From Megalobrama amblycephala (lineage: Eukaryota; Chordata; Actinopteri; Cypriniformes; Xenocyprididae): a stretch of 64,000 nucleotides of DNA. The notes under the pieces are model-generated. The model did not search any database, was not told where the DNA came from, and saw only the letters and a list, made by a program, of their open reading frames with translations. Both the position numbers and the translations under genes were made by a program. The number at the start of each line of letters is the position of its first letter. The stretch's first letter is position 1. The stretch is taken from NCBI RefSeq assembly GCF_018812025.1, contig NC_063049.1:35965447-36029446 (forward strand). Reading direction: 5' to 3'. Below are positions 11,765-23,135 of the stretch, piece by piece.

Positions 11765-12676
11765 TTAAAGGTGCCATCAAATGTTTTTTTACAAGATGTA
11801 ATATAAGTCTAAGGTGTCCTCTGAATGTGTCTGTGAAGTTGCAGCTCAAAATACCCCATAGATTTTTTTAAATTAATTTTTTTAACTGCCTATTTTGAGG
11901 CATAATTAGAAATGCGCCGATTCAGGCTGCGGCCCCTTTAATTGCTCGCACTCTCCGCCCCCTCCCGAGCTCTCGACTCTATCATTGCATAAACAAAGTT
12001 CACACAGCTAATATAACCCTCAAAATGGATCTTTACAAAGTGTTCGTCATGCAGCATGTCTAATCGCATAAGTAAGGTATTTATTTGGATGTTTACATTT
12101 GATTCTGAGTGAGTTTGATGGTGCTCCGTGGCTAAAGCTAACATTACACACTGTTGGAGAGATTTATAAAGAATGAAGTTGTGTTTATGAATTATACAGA
12201 CTGCAAGTGTTTAATAATGAAAATAGCGACGGCTCTTGTCTCCGTGAATACAGTAAGAAACAATGGTAACTTTAACCACATTTAACAGTACATTAGAAAG
12301 TAAGAAACAACTTTAACCACATTTAACATTTAACAGTACATTAGCAACATGCTAACAAAACATTTAGAAAGACAATTTACAAATATCACTAAAAATATCA
12401 TGTTATCATGGATCATGTCAGTTATTATCGCTCCATCTGCCATTTTTTGCTGTTGTCCTTGCTTACTTACCTAGTCTGATGATTCAGCTGTGCACAGTAA
12501 CAGTCGGTGTTATGTTGAGATTCGCCTGTTCTTCGGAGGTCTTTTAAACAAATGAGATTTATATAAGGAGGAAACAATGGAGTTTGAGACTCACTGTATG
12601 TCATTTCCATATACTGAACTCTTGTTATTCAACTATGCTGAGGTAAAGTCAATTTTCAATTCGATGGCACCTTTAA
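11765..12676. mobile_element. family A element, copy A3
   Basis: TTAA at both ends, AAAGGTGCCATC... to ...GGCACCT. Same orientation as A2. It lacks the octamer/palindrome block, which has been deleted just after 12497, and has a short internal duplication around 12290-12350. Confidence 0.85.
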
Positions 12677-12790
12677 GTAAATAATGGTTTTCAGTTTGTT
12701 CCTCACACAAAGCAATCATACCATATGGCTTCATAAGACTTGGAATATAACACACAGGTCATATAGAAAACTTTGGCAATAGCTACTTTT

Positions 12791-14759
12791 GTTCTTGTTG
12801 AAGCTTGAAAGCCTCAGCCTCATTAGCCTTCCCCTTTTACATAGATTTGCATGGAATGCTTTGGCTTTTGTTCTGATTCATCCACTCTAGCATTGTATTC
12901 AACAACATTTAATGCAATTCAAGCAAAACATCTCAAGTGGTTTCTTTTATTGAGCTTTGATGGGGCAAAGTTACACGGTCCTGTTCAACAATAGTGGATT
13001 TCAACACCCTCACCTATTGGGTTTTTGTCAAGGGAACCAGGGTGATGCTAAATTCCAAGTTGGCCTACAAAAACGTCATCACTACAGCATTCATTCAAAA
13101 AGAAACTTTGATTTAAGATGCTGTAGCAAAACCAGCCAGCAGACCAGCAAACCAGCTGACTTAAGCTCTTGTTTTTTCAGCAAGGACGCTAATGAACTTT
13201 GTTGACTTGTTTAAGAATTATTTATTCCAATTATGATCATCAATAGATTGAACATTGGAGTATTTTTTCATATTTCTGTTGTTTTGCTTCACACTGCTCT
13301 GCTTATAAGAACATCCCTCACGGCCTCTCATGGCTTATTGCTTCATTCTCATTCAAATCTTTTTATCTATTTATGACTGCGACAGAGCTATGTTCTGATT
13401 CAATCATAGGAGAAATCTTTTTGTGAGACTGAAATATGCATCAAATCATTCCACTGAGGAGTTTGAATTGTTGAAATCAAATTTCATTGTACCTGTAAGG
13501 CCAAATTCACATCAAAATGCATTCTATAAAACTTTGAATCCCCTGTAACACGAGACACTGCGTGAAACGAGCATTGTGGGTACTTCAGACTTTTACTGCC
13601 GGTGTATTTCAGGCTGTGGAGAGCATATACTTCAACTCTACCCAATTAGTGCGGTGGCTACAAGCCACAAGGCCCGGTCTGAGCCCGACAGTCTCTGCAT
13701 GGCCGCTGCGCCGAGGACGCCCACACAGCTCTGCACTCACACACAGCTGCCAGAGACACACTACTGTTATTCAGTATCTAAGACCTCCCTCTCCACACCA
13801 CGACGCCCACACTCACTCTCACACACACATATAAACACTGAATTCTGCACTCGTTAGGATGCATACGAGAAGAAGAGGAAGAGAGAATGTCCACAGAGGT
13901 GAACACGAACAAAGACAACCAGAATTTCACAATTTTTTTTTTAAGTATGTGTGTGAGGGAGGCAGAGAGTGTGTGAATTTGTACATGTGTGAGAGGGCGA
14001 AGCGAGGATTAGATGCATGCATGCATGCAGGGAAGTAGCTGAACGAGGAAATTCATTCGAACGAACTTTGTGTCTTTGCGTATCTTCGCAAACGCGTACA
14101 AGTGTGGGCAGGTATTTATGTTTAGTGCGTTCGAGTGTTTGGGAGTGCGTGTGGGTGAGCTGCGCACATCTGTGTTTTTGTGTGTGAATATATCTGTGAG
14201 AGAGCATGTGTGTGCGAGCGTGGGCTGATTTCTAGCGCTTGGGTGTGTTTTGGTGTGGGTGGGGGGTATCTGGCATCCAAAGATAGGGACTGGGACTTGG
14301 AACCGTCTGGCTGTGTCTGTCTAAGCTTTCCCAGCAAACTTTCCCATGGCTCCAGTGTGGAGTCAGAGGTCATTGCTCACTTTGGTGAAAATTATTTTCC
14401 GTGATAGACTTATGATGCTTGACTGAGCCCTGTGCTGCCATGGACTTTACAAAAATTAAAGATTCAAATTCGGTCATTTAATTTCTGTTAGTCTGATATA
14501 GCCAGACTTTTGACTGTCAGTCTGATCCACTTTATAACTTATGCTATAATCAAAAACCACTTGGACAAGAAAGGCCTGTTTAACAGACATGAAAGGTGGC
14601 CAGTTAAAGTTTGCTGTTTAGGGGTTGGTTTATCTGTTTTACAATAGTTATTATATAATAATGCTGTCTAGAAAACTCCCAACTTTGTGATTCAAATCTA
14701 TTTTATTTTATCATTAATATTAGTATAGAACTGATTATTTCATTCACAAATAAATAAAT
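12791..14759. other. intergenic sequence, no gene seen
   Basis: Mostly unique-looking. A CA/CT-biased stretch (13730-13830) and a GT-biased stretch (13940-14260) create long His/Thr- or Val-rich frames that are not credible coding regions. GCATGC tandem words at 14014-14027. Confidence 0.4.
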
Positions 14760-15257
14760 AAAAGTTTGGGGTCAGTAAGTTTTTTGTTTTTTTTAAAGAA
14801 ATTAATTATTTTATTCAGCAAGGATGCATTAAATTGATCAATCAAGGATGCATTAAAGGATGCATTAAAGTGACAGTAAATACTATTTCAAATAAATGCT
14901 GTTCAAACAAAACACTGATCACGGTTTCCCCAAAATGTTAAGAAGCACAACTGTTTTCAACATAATAATAAGAAAGGATTCTTGAGATCAAATTAGCTTA
15001 GTAGAATTATATCTGAAGGATCATGTGACACTGAAGACTGGAGTAATAATGCTGAAAATTCAGCTTTGCCATTACAGGAATCAATTACTTTTTAAAATAT
15101 ATTACAATAGAAAACAGTTATTTTAAATTTAAATGATATTTAACAATATTACTGTTTTAATGTATTTTGAACAAATAAAAGCAGCCTTGATGAGCATAAG
15201 AGACTTCTCTCAAAAACATAAAAAATTCATAGCCACACTTTTGAACAGTAATGTAGT
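14760..15257. mobile_element. family J interspersed repeat, copy J1
   Basis: The left end AAGTTTGGGGTCAGTAAG and right end CACTTTTGAACAGTAATGTAG are inverted in style. The internal block GAAGGATCATGTGACACTGAAGACTGGAGTAA recurs in J2. Non-coding. Confidence 0.65.
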
Positions 15258-15313
15258 TCATAGTATTATTTTTATTTTGTAAAAGCTTACTTTAGAGCTT
15301 TCTCCTGTACAAC

Positions 15314-15314
15314 A

Positions 15315-15346
<32 letters not shown>
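15314..15346. repeat. GAAA tetranucleotide repeat
   Basis: About eight GAAA units in a row. Confidence 0.9.
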
Positions 15347-16064
15347 CACTTACAATGATCATGTGTTAACTGAAAGGCAAATTTGAAAACTAAACTAAAC
15401 AGAGGATCTGAGAGTTGTGTTAAATTCCCTCAAATATCATAGAACATTCTGTGGATTTTTTAAGCATGTCCCCTCATGACCAATGACAGTGTAAATAGAG
15501 TACAAACTTCCTGTGTAAGAGAGTAAATGTTTATTGTGTGTGTTTGTTCATGAATGGGCGTATCTCAATGTGAGAAGGGAAGTGAAAGGAGAATTCTAAA
15601 AAAAACAAGCTTGGCGTGGGACGTGGAGTGGAGTGCCGTGACCCCAGAGCGCCACACACTCATATACACAGTATACACTGGAGAATCATTGACCTGTATG
15701 AAGAGCAAAGAGGAAGAGGGACTGTGAACGGATGTCTGGCATCAACCCTTGAAGTGCCTTAACAAATAAAGTATTTGCTAAACCATTTTAGGAGCTGAGT
15801 CGATTTTTAACAGTTTTGCAATAACACAAGGGGCCTGTCAATTCAAAGCAATAGGCCACACAAATGTGTATGATAATGGGTGATTTGAGCATGTATAGAG
15901 TTAAATGACATTTTAAACATTTCTGGAATAAAACATCCAACTATTTTCTTTTTGTCTCTTGTTTTTTATTTAACATTAATGACAGACAGCAAAGGTATAT
16001 TAGCTGTTGTCCCTTTAAGACCTAATATAATGATAGGCTACACATTCAGTTTAGTTTACACTCA
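15347..16064. other. intergenic sequence, no gene seen
   Basis: No exon or known repeat recognised. Confidence 0.4.
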
Positions 16065-17428
16065 CTTAAAGTCCCCCTGTAGTGAATAATTTTATCCCTT
16101 AAAACGGTTTGATCACCAAAACTACATATTTAAACTTAGATTGTATGCAACTCTATATACTTGCCTCATTTAGTATACGCGGTTCTATGATTATGCAGAT
16201 TAGCCCCACCTCCACTCACTCACACCAATTCAGAGATCCACTCTTTGATGATCACACGTTGATGTAATTGATCACAAGGTAGTTTGTGACGTCAGAAACA
16301 CCAGCGATTTCAACCGACGATTTCTACTGCAGTTTTGAAGGTGCCGTAGGACGTCTTTTTAAAAGATGTAATATAAGTCTAAGGTGTCCCCTGAATGTGT
16401 CTGTGAAGTTTCAGCTCAAAATACCCCATAGATTTTTTTTATTAATTTTTTTAACTGCCTATTTTGAGCCATAATTATATATGCACCGATTCCTTGGGAG
16501 GCCCCTTTAAATCTTGTGCTCTCCCGCCCACGGAGCTCACGCTTGCCTCAACCAGCATAAACAAAGTTCACACAGCTAATATAGCCCTCAAAATGGATCT
16601 TTACAAAGTGTTCATCATGCAGTATGTCTAATTGCATAAGTACAGTGTTTATTTGGATGTTTACATTTGATTCTGAATGAGTTTGATGGTGCTCCGTGGC
16701 TAAAGCTAACATTACACACTGTTGGAGAGATTTATAAAGAATGAAGTTGTGTTTATGAATTATACAGACTGCAAGTGTTTAAAAAATGAAAATAACAACA
16801 GTCTTGTCTCTGTGAATATAGTAATAAACGATGGTAACTTTAACCACATTTAACAGTACATTAACAACATGCTAACGAAACATTTAGAAAGGCAATTTAC
16901 AAATATCACTAAAAATATCATGTTATCATGGATCATGTCAGTTATTATTGCTCCATCTGCCATTTTTCGCTGTTGTCCTTGCTTGCTTACCTAGTCTGAT
17001 GATTCAGCCGTGCACAGCTCCAGACGTTAATACTGGCTGCCCTTGTCTAATGCCTTGAACATGGGCTGGCATATGCAAATATTGGGGCGATACATATTAA
17101 TGATCCTGACTGTTACATAACAGTCTGTGTTATGTTGAGATTCGTCTGTTCTTCGGAGGTCTTTTAAACAAATGAGATTTATATAAGAAGGAGGAAACAA
17201 TGGTGTTTGAGACTCACTGTATGTCATTTCCATGTACTGAACTCTTGTTATTCAACTATGCCAAGATAAATTCAATTTTTAATTCTAGGGCACCTTTAAG
17301 GAGAAAAGACTCGGCAATGGTGTTGACTTATGAATTTGCACATGGTTTGTCGTAAAACATATTAAGAACACCACATAGACATAAAAACAACATTAAAAAC
17401 TTGATTTTCACCACAGGGGGACTTTAAA
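16065..17428. mobile_element. family I element, copy I1, hosting A4
   Basis: Inverted ends TTAAAGTCCCCCTGTAGTG (16065) and ACCACAGGGGGACTTTAA (17428) define the unit. Between them lies family A copy A4. The same ends occur at 41656 and 44077 in the NEMP gene. Confidence 0.7.
16336..17299. mobile_element. family A element, copy A4
   Basis: AAGGTGCCGTAGGACG... to ...AATTCTAGGGCACCTTTAA. Same orientation as A2 and A3. The palindrome block is present but mutated (17102-17124). Confidence 0.85.
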
Positions 17429-17560
17429 GGGATAGTTCACCCTAAAATGAAAATGAAGTCATACTCACCCTGATGTAGTTCTAATGCAGTATACCCTTCT
17501 TTCTTTTATGGACCACAAAAGGAGAATTTTTAAAGAAATGTTCTGCTTGTGCTCGTCGAT
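17426..17560. mobile_element. family E-like fragment
   Basis: TTTAAAGGGATAGTTCACCC followed by ATACTCACCCTGATG, a diverged left end of the family E type. It begins at the TTAA that closes element I1. The right end was not found. Confidence 0.5.
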
Positions 17561-19096
17561 ATAATGGCAGTGAATAGAGACCGGCATCAAGATTTTTAAA
17601 AAAGACACAAAAGTATCACAGAATGATCCCACGTGACAAGTGTCGTATTTTCCAAGTGTTCTTGGGGTATACGTTATGAAATTTAATGTATTATTTAACG
17701 AAAATCCTGACCTTGGCTGTTGGTCATCAGTGCACGGCTATGAGGTGTGAGCGCCAGTTCACTCCGTCTCACCCAGAAAAAGCTCACAAGTTGTGAGAAA
17801 TCAAGATTTTTAAAAATGTGATACAAAATACAATCCATGCACCTTCTTCTCTCAGGTGAATATATCCGTTGTGTTCATCGTAACAAGAAGTTATGACGTT
17901 CACATCTGTCAACTGTCATGTCTGACCGTCAACAGACAAACAGTTGTCAACTTTCTAAAAGCTTAAAAGTTAACATTTTTATTTCCTTCTGCAACTTTTG
18001 GTTATCTCCATTAGCTCTCAAAGTGGAAACAGTATGACTATTGTCATTATGCACGGTACATGGCCGTCCAATGATACACTGTCTGTTTTTAATACAATGA
18101 TAAATTACATTTAATAGTATGTTTGCAAAAACCAAGTGTTTCAGAGGTGCCATTTGAAAATAACTTCTATCTTTGGAAGAACAGGGAAACCAGACAACAC
18201 ATGACAGACAAATAAGACAAGAACAAGTGCCAGCTGATTTAATTCAATATGACTTTGAGAATAAATTCTGAACATGATATAGCTTTTGCAATGAGAAATA
18301 CAGTATGAAAAAAGAACTGAAAGTATCTAAATGACTGGCCACACAGGCTCTGAATGAAAGAACAGTAACTTACATCATACAGTTCAACAGCGCTTTTGAC
18401 TCTACGAGACAGAGAATCACATGAAACCATCACAAGAATATCCAGCCAGTTAATGAATAAACAAAGCATGTGACATCCTGACAGTCACAATGAAAGGACT
18501 AGAAACACTCAAGAATCTGAATGTGAGAAGCTCGCAGGGAATTCCAACAGAAATGAGACTGAACACCAGGCAAGGGAGAAACCATGATCACAAAATCAGG
18601 TTGAGGAATGAGATTAAGTCAATCAGTCTGAGCTGCATTCACACAGAGCTCATGGGGGGCTGTAATATCATGTCAGAGACTATAATTTGGTATATGATTA
18701 AATTTCACCCTAATTCCCTTATTTGCTACGGAGATTGAGCAGTGTAATCCCTGCAGTTTGAACACAGATGGCTCCCAGAGTGCTTTGCCCCAGGGAACTC
18801 TTGTCACACATCAAGGTAGCTTTGCTTTTACGATGGCTATGTTCACTGCATGGAGTAGATAAACCTACTTACTGTACACTGTCAGCTTAGAGAAAAAAAA
18901 AATTACCAAAAGAAGTAATTTCTATAATTTTATTATACATTTTTGCACTGTAACATTGTATTTTTAAGGCAATTAAGCACATTTTCACCTCAAATTCTCA
19001 TTGTTGTAAAATAAAACGTATGTTTTTTTCTGAAAACGAATTTTTAATTCCCAGTATTCACAATAGCGATTCTCATTAAATATTTTACAATGGCAG
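17561..19096. other. intergenic sequence, possible conserved block
   Basis: No gene recognised. Bases 18480-18850 are unique, balanced in composition and contain homeodomain-type words (TAATTTGGTATATGATTAAATT, TAATCCC), the look of a regulatory element, but I cannot test conservation. Confidence 0.35.
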
Positions 19097-20365
19097 TTAT
19101 GCGTTACTACGGAAGAGGATTAGGGCCAAGCAATAATAAAAAACTAAAACCATCTCGAGATTAAAGTTGTTAAATTTCGAGAAAAAACTCGTTAAATTTT
19201 GAGAAAAAAGTCTAAATAAAATGTTGAGAATAAAGTCATTAAATTACGAGAAAAAAGTAATTAAATTACAAGAACAAATTCGTTAAATTATGAGAAAAAT
19301 GCCGTTAAATTTTGCGAAAAAAAGCCGAGATAAAATGTTGAGAATAAACTCATTAAATTACGAGAAAAAAAGTACTTAAATTACGAGAACAAATTCGTTA
19401 AATTACGATTTTGTTCTCATAATTTAGCAACTTTTTTCGCGTAATTTAACGAGTTATGCGTAACTACGGAAGAGGTTTAGGGCCAAGCAATAATAAAAAA
19501 ATAAAACCATCTCGAGATTAAAGTTGTTAAATTTCGAGAAAAAACTCGTTAAATTTCGAGAAAAAAGTCTAAATAAAATGTTGAGAATAAACTCGTTAAA
19601 TTTCGAGAAAAAGGTCGAGATAAAATGTTGAGAATAAACTCATTAAATTACGAGAAAAAACTCATTAAATTTCAAGAAAAAAGTCTAAATAAAATGTTGA
19701 GAATAAAGTCATTAAATTACGAGAAAAAAGTCATTAAATTACGAGAACAAATTCGTTAAATTATGAGAAAAATGTCGTTAAATTTCGCGGAAAAAAGTCT
19801 AGATAAAATGTTGAGAATAAACTCATTAAATTACGAGAAAAAAGTACTTAAATTACAAGAACAAATTCGTTAAATTACGAATTTGTTCTCATAATTTAGC
19901 GACTTTTTTCTTGTAATTTAACAAGTTATGCGTAACTACGGAAGAGGATTAGGGCCAAGCAATAATAAAAAAATAAAACCATCTCGAGATTAAAGTTGTT
20001 ACATTTCGAGAAAAAAGTCTAAATAAAATGTTGAGAATTCGTTAAATTATTCTCAACAGTCTCAACGAGAAAAAAGTCATTAAATTACGAGAACAAATTC
20101 GTTCAATTACAAATTTGTTCTCATAATTTAACGACTTTTTTCTCGTAATTTAATGACTTTATTCTCAACATTTTATCTAGACTTTTTTTCTCGAAATTTA
20201 ATGAGTTTTTTCTCGTAATTTAACGAGTTTATTCTCAACATTTTATTTCAACTTTTTTTCACGAAATTTAACAAGTTTTTTCTCAAAATTTAACAACTTT
20301 AATCTCGAGATGGTTTTATTTTTTTATTATTGCTTGGCCCTAACCCTCTTCCGTACGTAACAAAC
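19097..20365. repeat. array G: palindromic AAATTACGAGAAAAAAGTC oligomer array
   Basis: Dozens of 20-24 base variants of a word like TCGTTAAATTACGAGAAAAA fill the block, first in one orientation and then, from about 20100, in the reverse. A header (TTATGCG.AACTACGGAAGAGG plus AGGGCCAAGCAATAATAAA) recurs at about 19097, 19449 and 19926 and appears inverted at 20318-20357. The whole is a set of two tandem units plus a terminal inverted one. Non-coding. Confidence 0.85.
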
Positions 20366-20392
20366 TTCCGTATTCTGAGAAAGATGTCGCAT

Positions 20393-20401
20393 CACTTCCG
20401 G
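20393..20401 (+). promoter_or_regulatory. ETS/GABP-like core promoter motif
   Basis: CACTTCCGG lies 51 bases before a well-placed ATG (20452). A second TTCCG word occurs at 20376. This motif is typical of TATA-less housekeeping promoters. Function here is inferred only from position. Confidence 0.35.
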
Positions 20402-20451
20402 TTCAGGTCTTAAGCATGTGCTTCGTTAAATATGAAGTTGTTTTACTCAAG

Positions 20452-20562
20452 ATGCCTTCAAAGGAGCTACCAAAGATGAGTGTAACCCATAGGCAGAGGG
20501 TGAACCAACTCCAGGGTAAGGCTAAGGAGATGCGCTTCCTCTTTAAAAACAAATTTGAATAG
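20452..20562 (+). CDS. putative orphan short ORF or first-exon remnant
   Basis: A 36-residue frame, MPSKELPKMSVTHRQRVNQL..., rich in Lys/Arg/Gln, ending TAG at 20560. It begins just after a CACTTCCGG motif, in non-repetitive DNA. A splice-donor-like CTCCAGG|GTAAGG at about 20510-20520 would make it the first coding exon of a gene whose other exons I cannot find. It might equally be a broken retrocopy or a chance frame. No family recognised. Confidence 0.25.
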   Translation: MPSKELPKMSVTHRQRVNQLQGKAKEMRFLFKNKFE

Positions 20563-20995
20563 AATGTCAATAGTTTCAACTTTCAAGTTACATATCGACT
20601 AGCAACAACCTATCCAGTATAGGCGCTCCCGATAAATTATTTGTTATTAAAGCGGGTACGTTCGCAAACCACTATAATTTGAAAAGAAAAGCATACTGTA
20701 TGCCTGATTTGGCATGGCAGCCAATTTGAGTAATAAATAACCATTGTTTACCTAATGCAGCAAAACAAAAGTTTTATTCAAATTCACTCATCTCAATTCC
20801 TCGCAATCTCACAAAGTAAAGTTCCGCTATAATTAATGAAGCTGACTGCACAATGAATCTCGTATTTAGCCTACATAATGTCTACATCTTTTTTGTTATA
20901 TTTTTTATATATTTGCGGGAGTGCAGAACTCGGCACTGAACAAACTCCAGTGTTTTGAGAGATGAGTGGATTCTAACTTAAAGTTAGAAAAATTG
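20563..20995. other. intergenic sequence, no gene seen
   Basis: Unique AT-rich sequence without recognisable features. Confidence 0.4.
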
Positions 20996-21156
20996 TAAAA
21001 TTGTTGTCTATGGACGAGTCAGATACCTCTCGGATTTCATCAAAAATATCTTAATTTGTGTTCCGAAGATGAATGAAGGTCTTATGGGTGTGGAACGACA
21101 TGAGAGTGAGTAATTAATGACAGAATTTTCATTTTTGGATGAACTAACCCTTTAAA
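20996..21156. mobile_element. family E right-end fragment
   Basis: CTCGGATTTCATCAAAAATATCTTAATTTGTG ... GAGTGAGTAATTAATGACAG ... GAACTAACCCTTTAA. Only the right half of the palindrome is present. Confidence 0.7.
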
Positions 21157-22723
21157 CCCGTCTGATTGGCCATTGCGCTCAAGAAATCAACAGACATGTT
21201 TGTGATTGGCTACATTGCTCAATGCTGCAGAAACACATTGTACCTTTGACGCTCTTAAGAGCTCAAACATCAAATCTCTTTCACCAATATGTTATTATTA
21301 CAGAGGAAACTGATCCTAGACAGCAGTTATGAACAGCAAAAGCAATCAGAAGCAGCAGCAGGCTGTGATTTGAGTGAGAAAAGTCCACGCTATTATACAT
21401 CATTGCACCATAGGCCCCGCCCACTGGCGTTCAGACGCTTAACAGCAGCTGACATTTATATGTGAGTGTCACGTCAAAAGCACATAGAACCCACTGTAAA
21501 TCACTAATGCTGAAGCTGGTTACATTGGATACAGTATAGTATACAGATGCACATTCAGTTTCTGATGTACTTGAGTCTGCCGACAGACAACAGGACAAAT
21601 GGAAGAGAGAAAGTCCAGTTAATTAGCACGTTTGTGTCTCCGTACAGACTTCAGAGGGATCCCAGCATCAGGAACAAGTGGATGGTTTATTTTAATGGCA
21701 TCAGGATCGTGTCGGAGGATGATATGTTTGTTCGGAGCATATTGTTTTGAATATGAGGCACAGTGTAATGGAGAGTTCACAAAGAAACTTTTGTTGACAG
21801 ATGAAGCAGTCAGCTGTATTGGATCTTAAGTAAATGATCCCATAACACTTGTAAATGATGTTTTCAAAACACTTACTCCAGTGCAATAGCGAGTGGGCAT
21901 TGATGCTGCTTCCTATGCAATGCCAATGACATTAGCCAATCATAACAGTGGCCGTTTACTGACAAGCCTTAAAGGAGCCGAGCCTCAAAAACAGATCATT
22001 TCAGACAGAGGGTCAGAACGAGGGATGAAAATGAGATATAATACAAACAAATCCCATCATGCAGGAACTCAATGCCTGGTGAATTACACCTGTGGTTAAT
22101 TTGTAGGTGCTTAAATACTGCTGGCTGAATTTAGAATATGAGCTAGTCCTCCAAATAGCCCTGTCAAATGCAAAGTGCCACTGCACCAAACACAAATTTC
22201 TGTCTGCACGTCCAAGTAATTATGCACTGCCAACTCCCCAGAGTCAAACTCTGCATCCAATATTCCTCACAAAGGACTTAAGGGCTGCAGCACGGGTGTG
22301 TGTGCTGCCCACGTCTTCCTGTGTGTTTCAGGGCACCACCTACATTCGAACACAATAATGACCAGTGTCCTTCCCACCCCCTGTACACACACCACGTTAA
22401 TGAACTGTAATCACATCTCTGTGCCCCTGGTGGACCTGGCTGTGTGGGTGGGGCTTCTACCACTAGCAGAGTCTGATTGCCGCCCACCCTTCCATCCATT
22501 TTCTGCACAGCATGGCTAATGAAGAATGATCCAACCAATCAATGTGCAACCTTAAATAGAGAAATGAAAATAAACGGATTAATTGAGGGTCATGCAGTCC
22601 TGACATTTCTCCAACCATTGTTGTTTGGATCATTATGTGATGTGAGGCAAAAAACAGTGCACAATCACCAAAACAGAAATAATGATGCAAAAGAGATGAA
22701 AAGAAAGGTATATATTAAAGGTA
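21157..22723. other. intergenic sequence, no gene seen
   Basis: Several open frames of 60-100 codons lie here on both strands, but none has family similarity I recognise, and they overlap each other. Bases 21880-22030 contain two CCAAT words (CCAATGAC, CCAATCAT). Confidence 0.4.
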
Positions 22724-23135
22724 TATGTACACTACTGTCAGGATGCATTAAATTGATCAAAAGTGACAGTATAAGACTTTTATAATGCTACAAAAATATC
22801 TATTTCAAATAAATACTGTTCTTTATCAAATAATCCTGAAAAAAATCAGTTTCCACAAAAAAAATAAACAGCACAACTGTTCTCAACATTGATAATAATA
22901 TGAAAATTTCTTGAGCACCAAATCAGCATATTAAAATGATTTCTGAAGGATCACGTGACACTGAAGACTGGAGTAAGGATGCTGAAAATTCATTACAGTA
23001 ATAGATTACAAATATAAAAGAGTTTTTTTTTGTTTCCACTGTATTTTTGATTAAATAAATCAAAATAAGAAGCTTCTTTTAAAAACATTTAAAAAAAAAA
23101 AATCATACCAAGCCCAAACTTTTGAACTGTATAGT
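22724..23135. mobile_element. family J interspersed repeat, copy J2
   Basis: It contains GGATGCATTAAATTGATCAAAAGTGACAG and GAAGGATCACGTGACACTGAAGACTGGAGTAA, matching J1, and ends CCCAAACTTTTGAACTG. Confidence 0.65.

Larger units (their letters stand above)
10668..12790. mobile_element. older interspersed element hosting E3 and A3
   Basis: The left part (ATTTACTCACCCTCGTGTCG..., 10670) continues to 10912. The right part resumes after A3 (12677) with TTTGTTCCTCACACAAAGC and CATATGGCTTCATAAGACTT, whose inverted counterparts (AAGTCATAAGATGGC, GAGAGGAACA) lie at 10840-10870. Two younger TTAA elements sit inside. Outer limits are approximate. Confidence 0.5.

Noticed and set aside
17027..17233. 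Recurring 60-70 codon frame (MEMTYSESQTPLFPPSY...) in several places
   Set aside because: It is the same stretch of family A repeat in each case. It is broken or altered between copies and has no domain, so I treat it as repeat sequence and not a gene.
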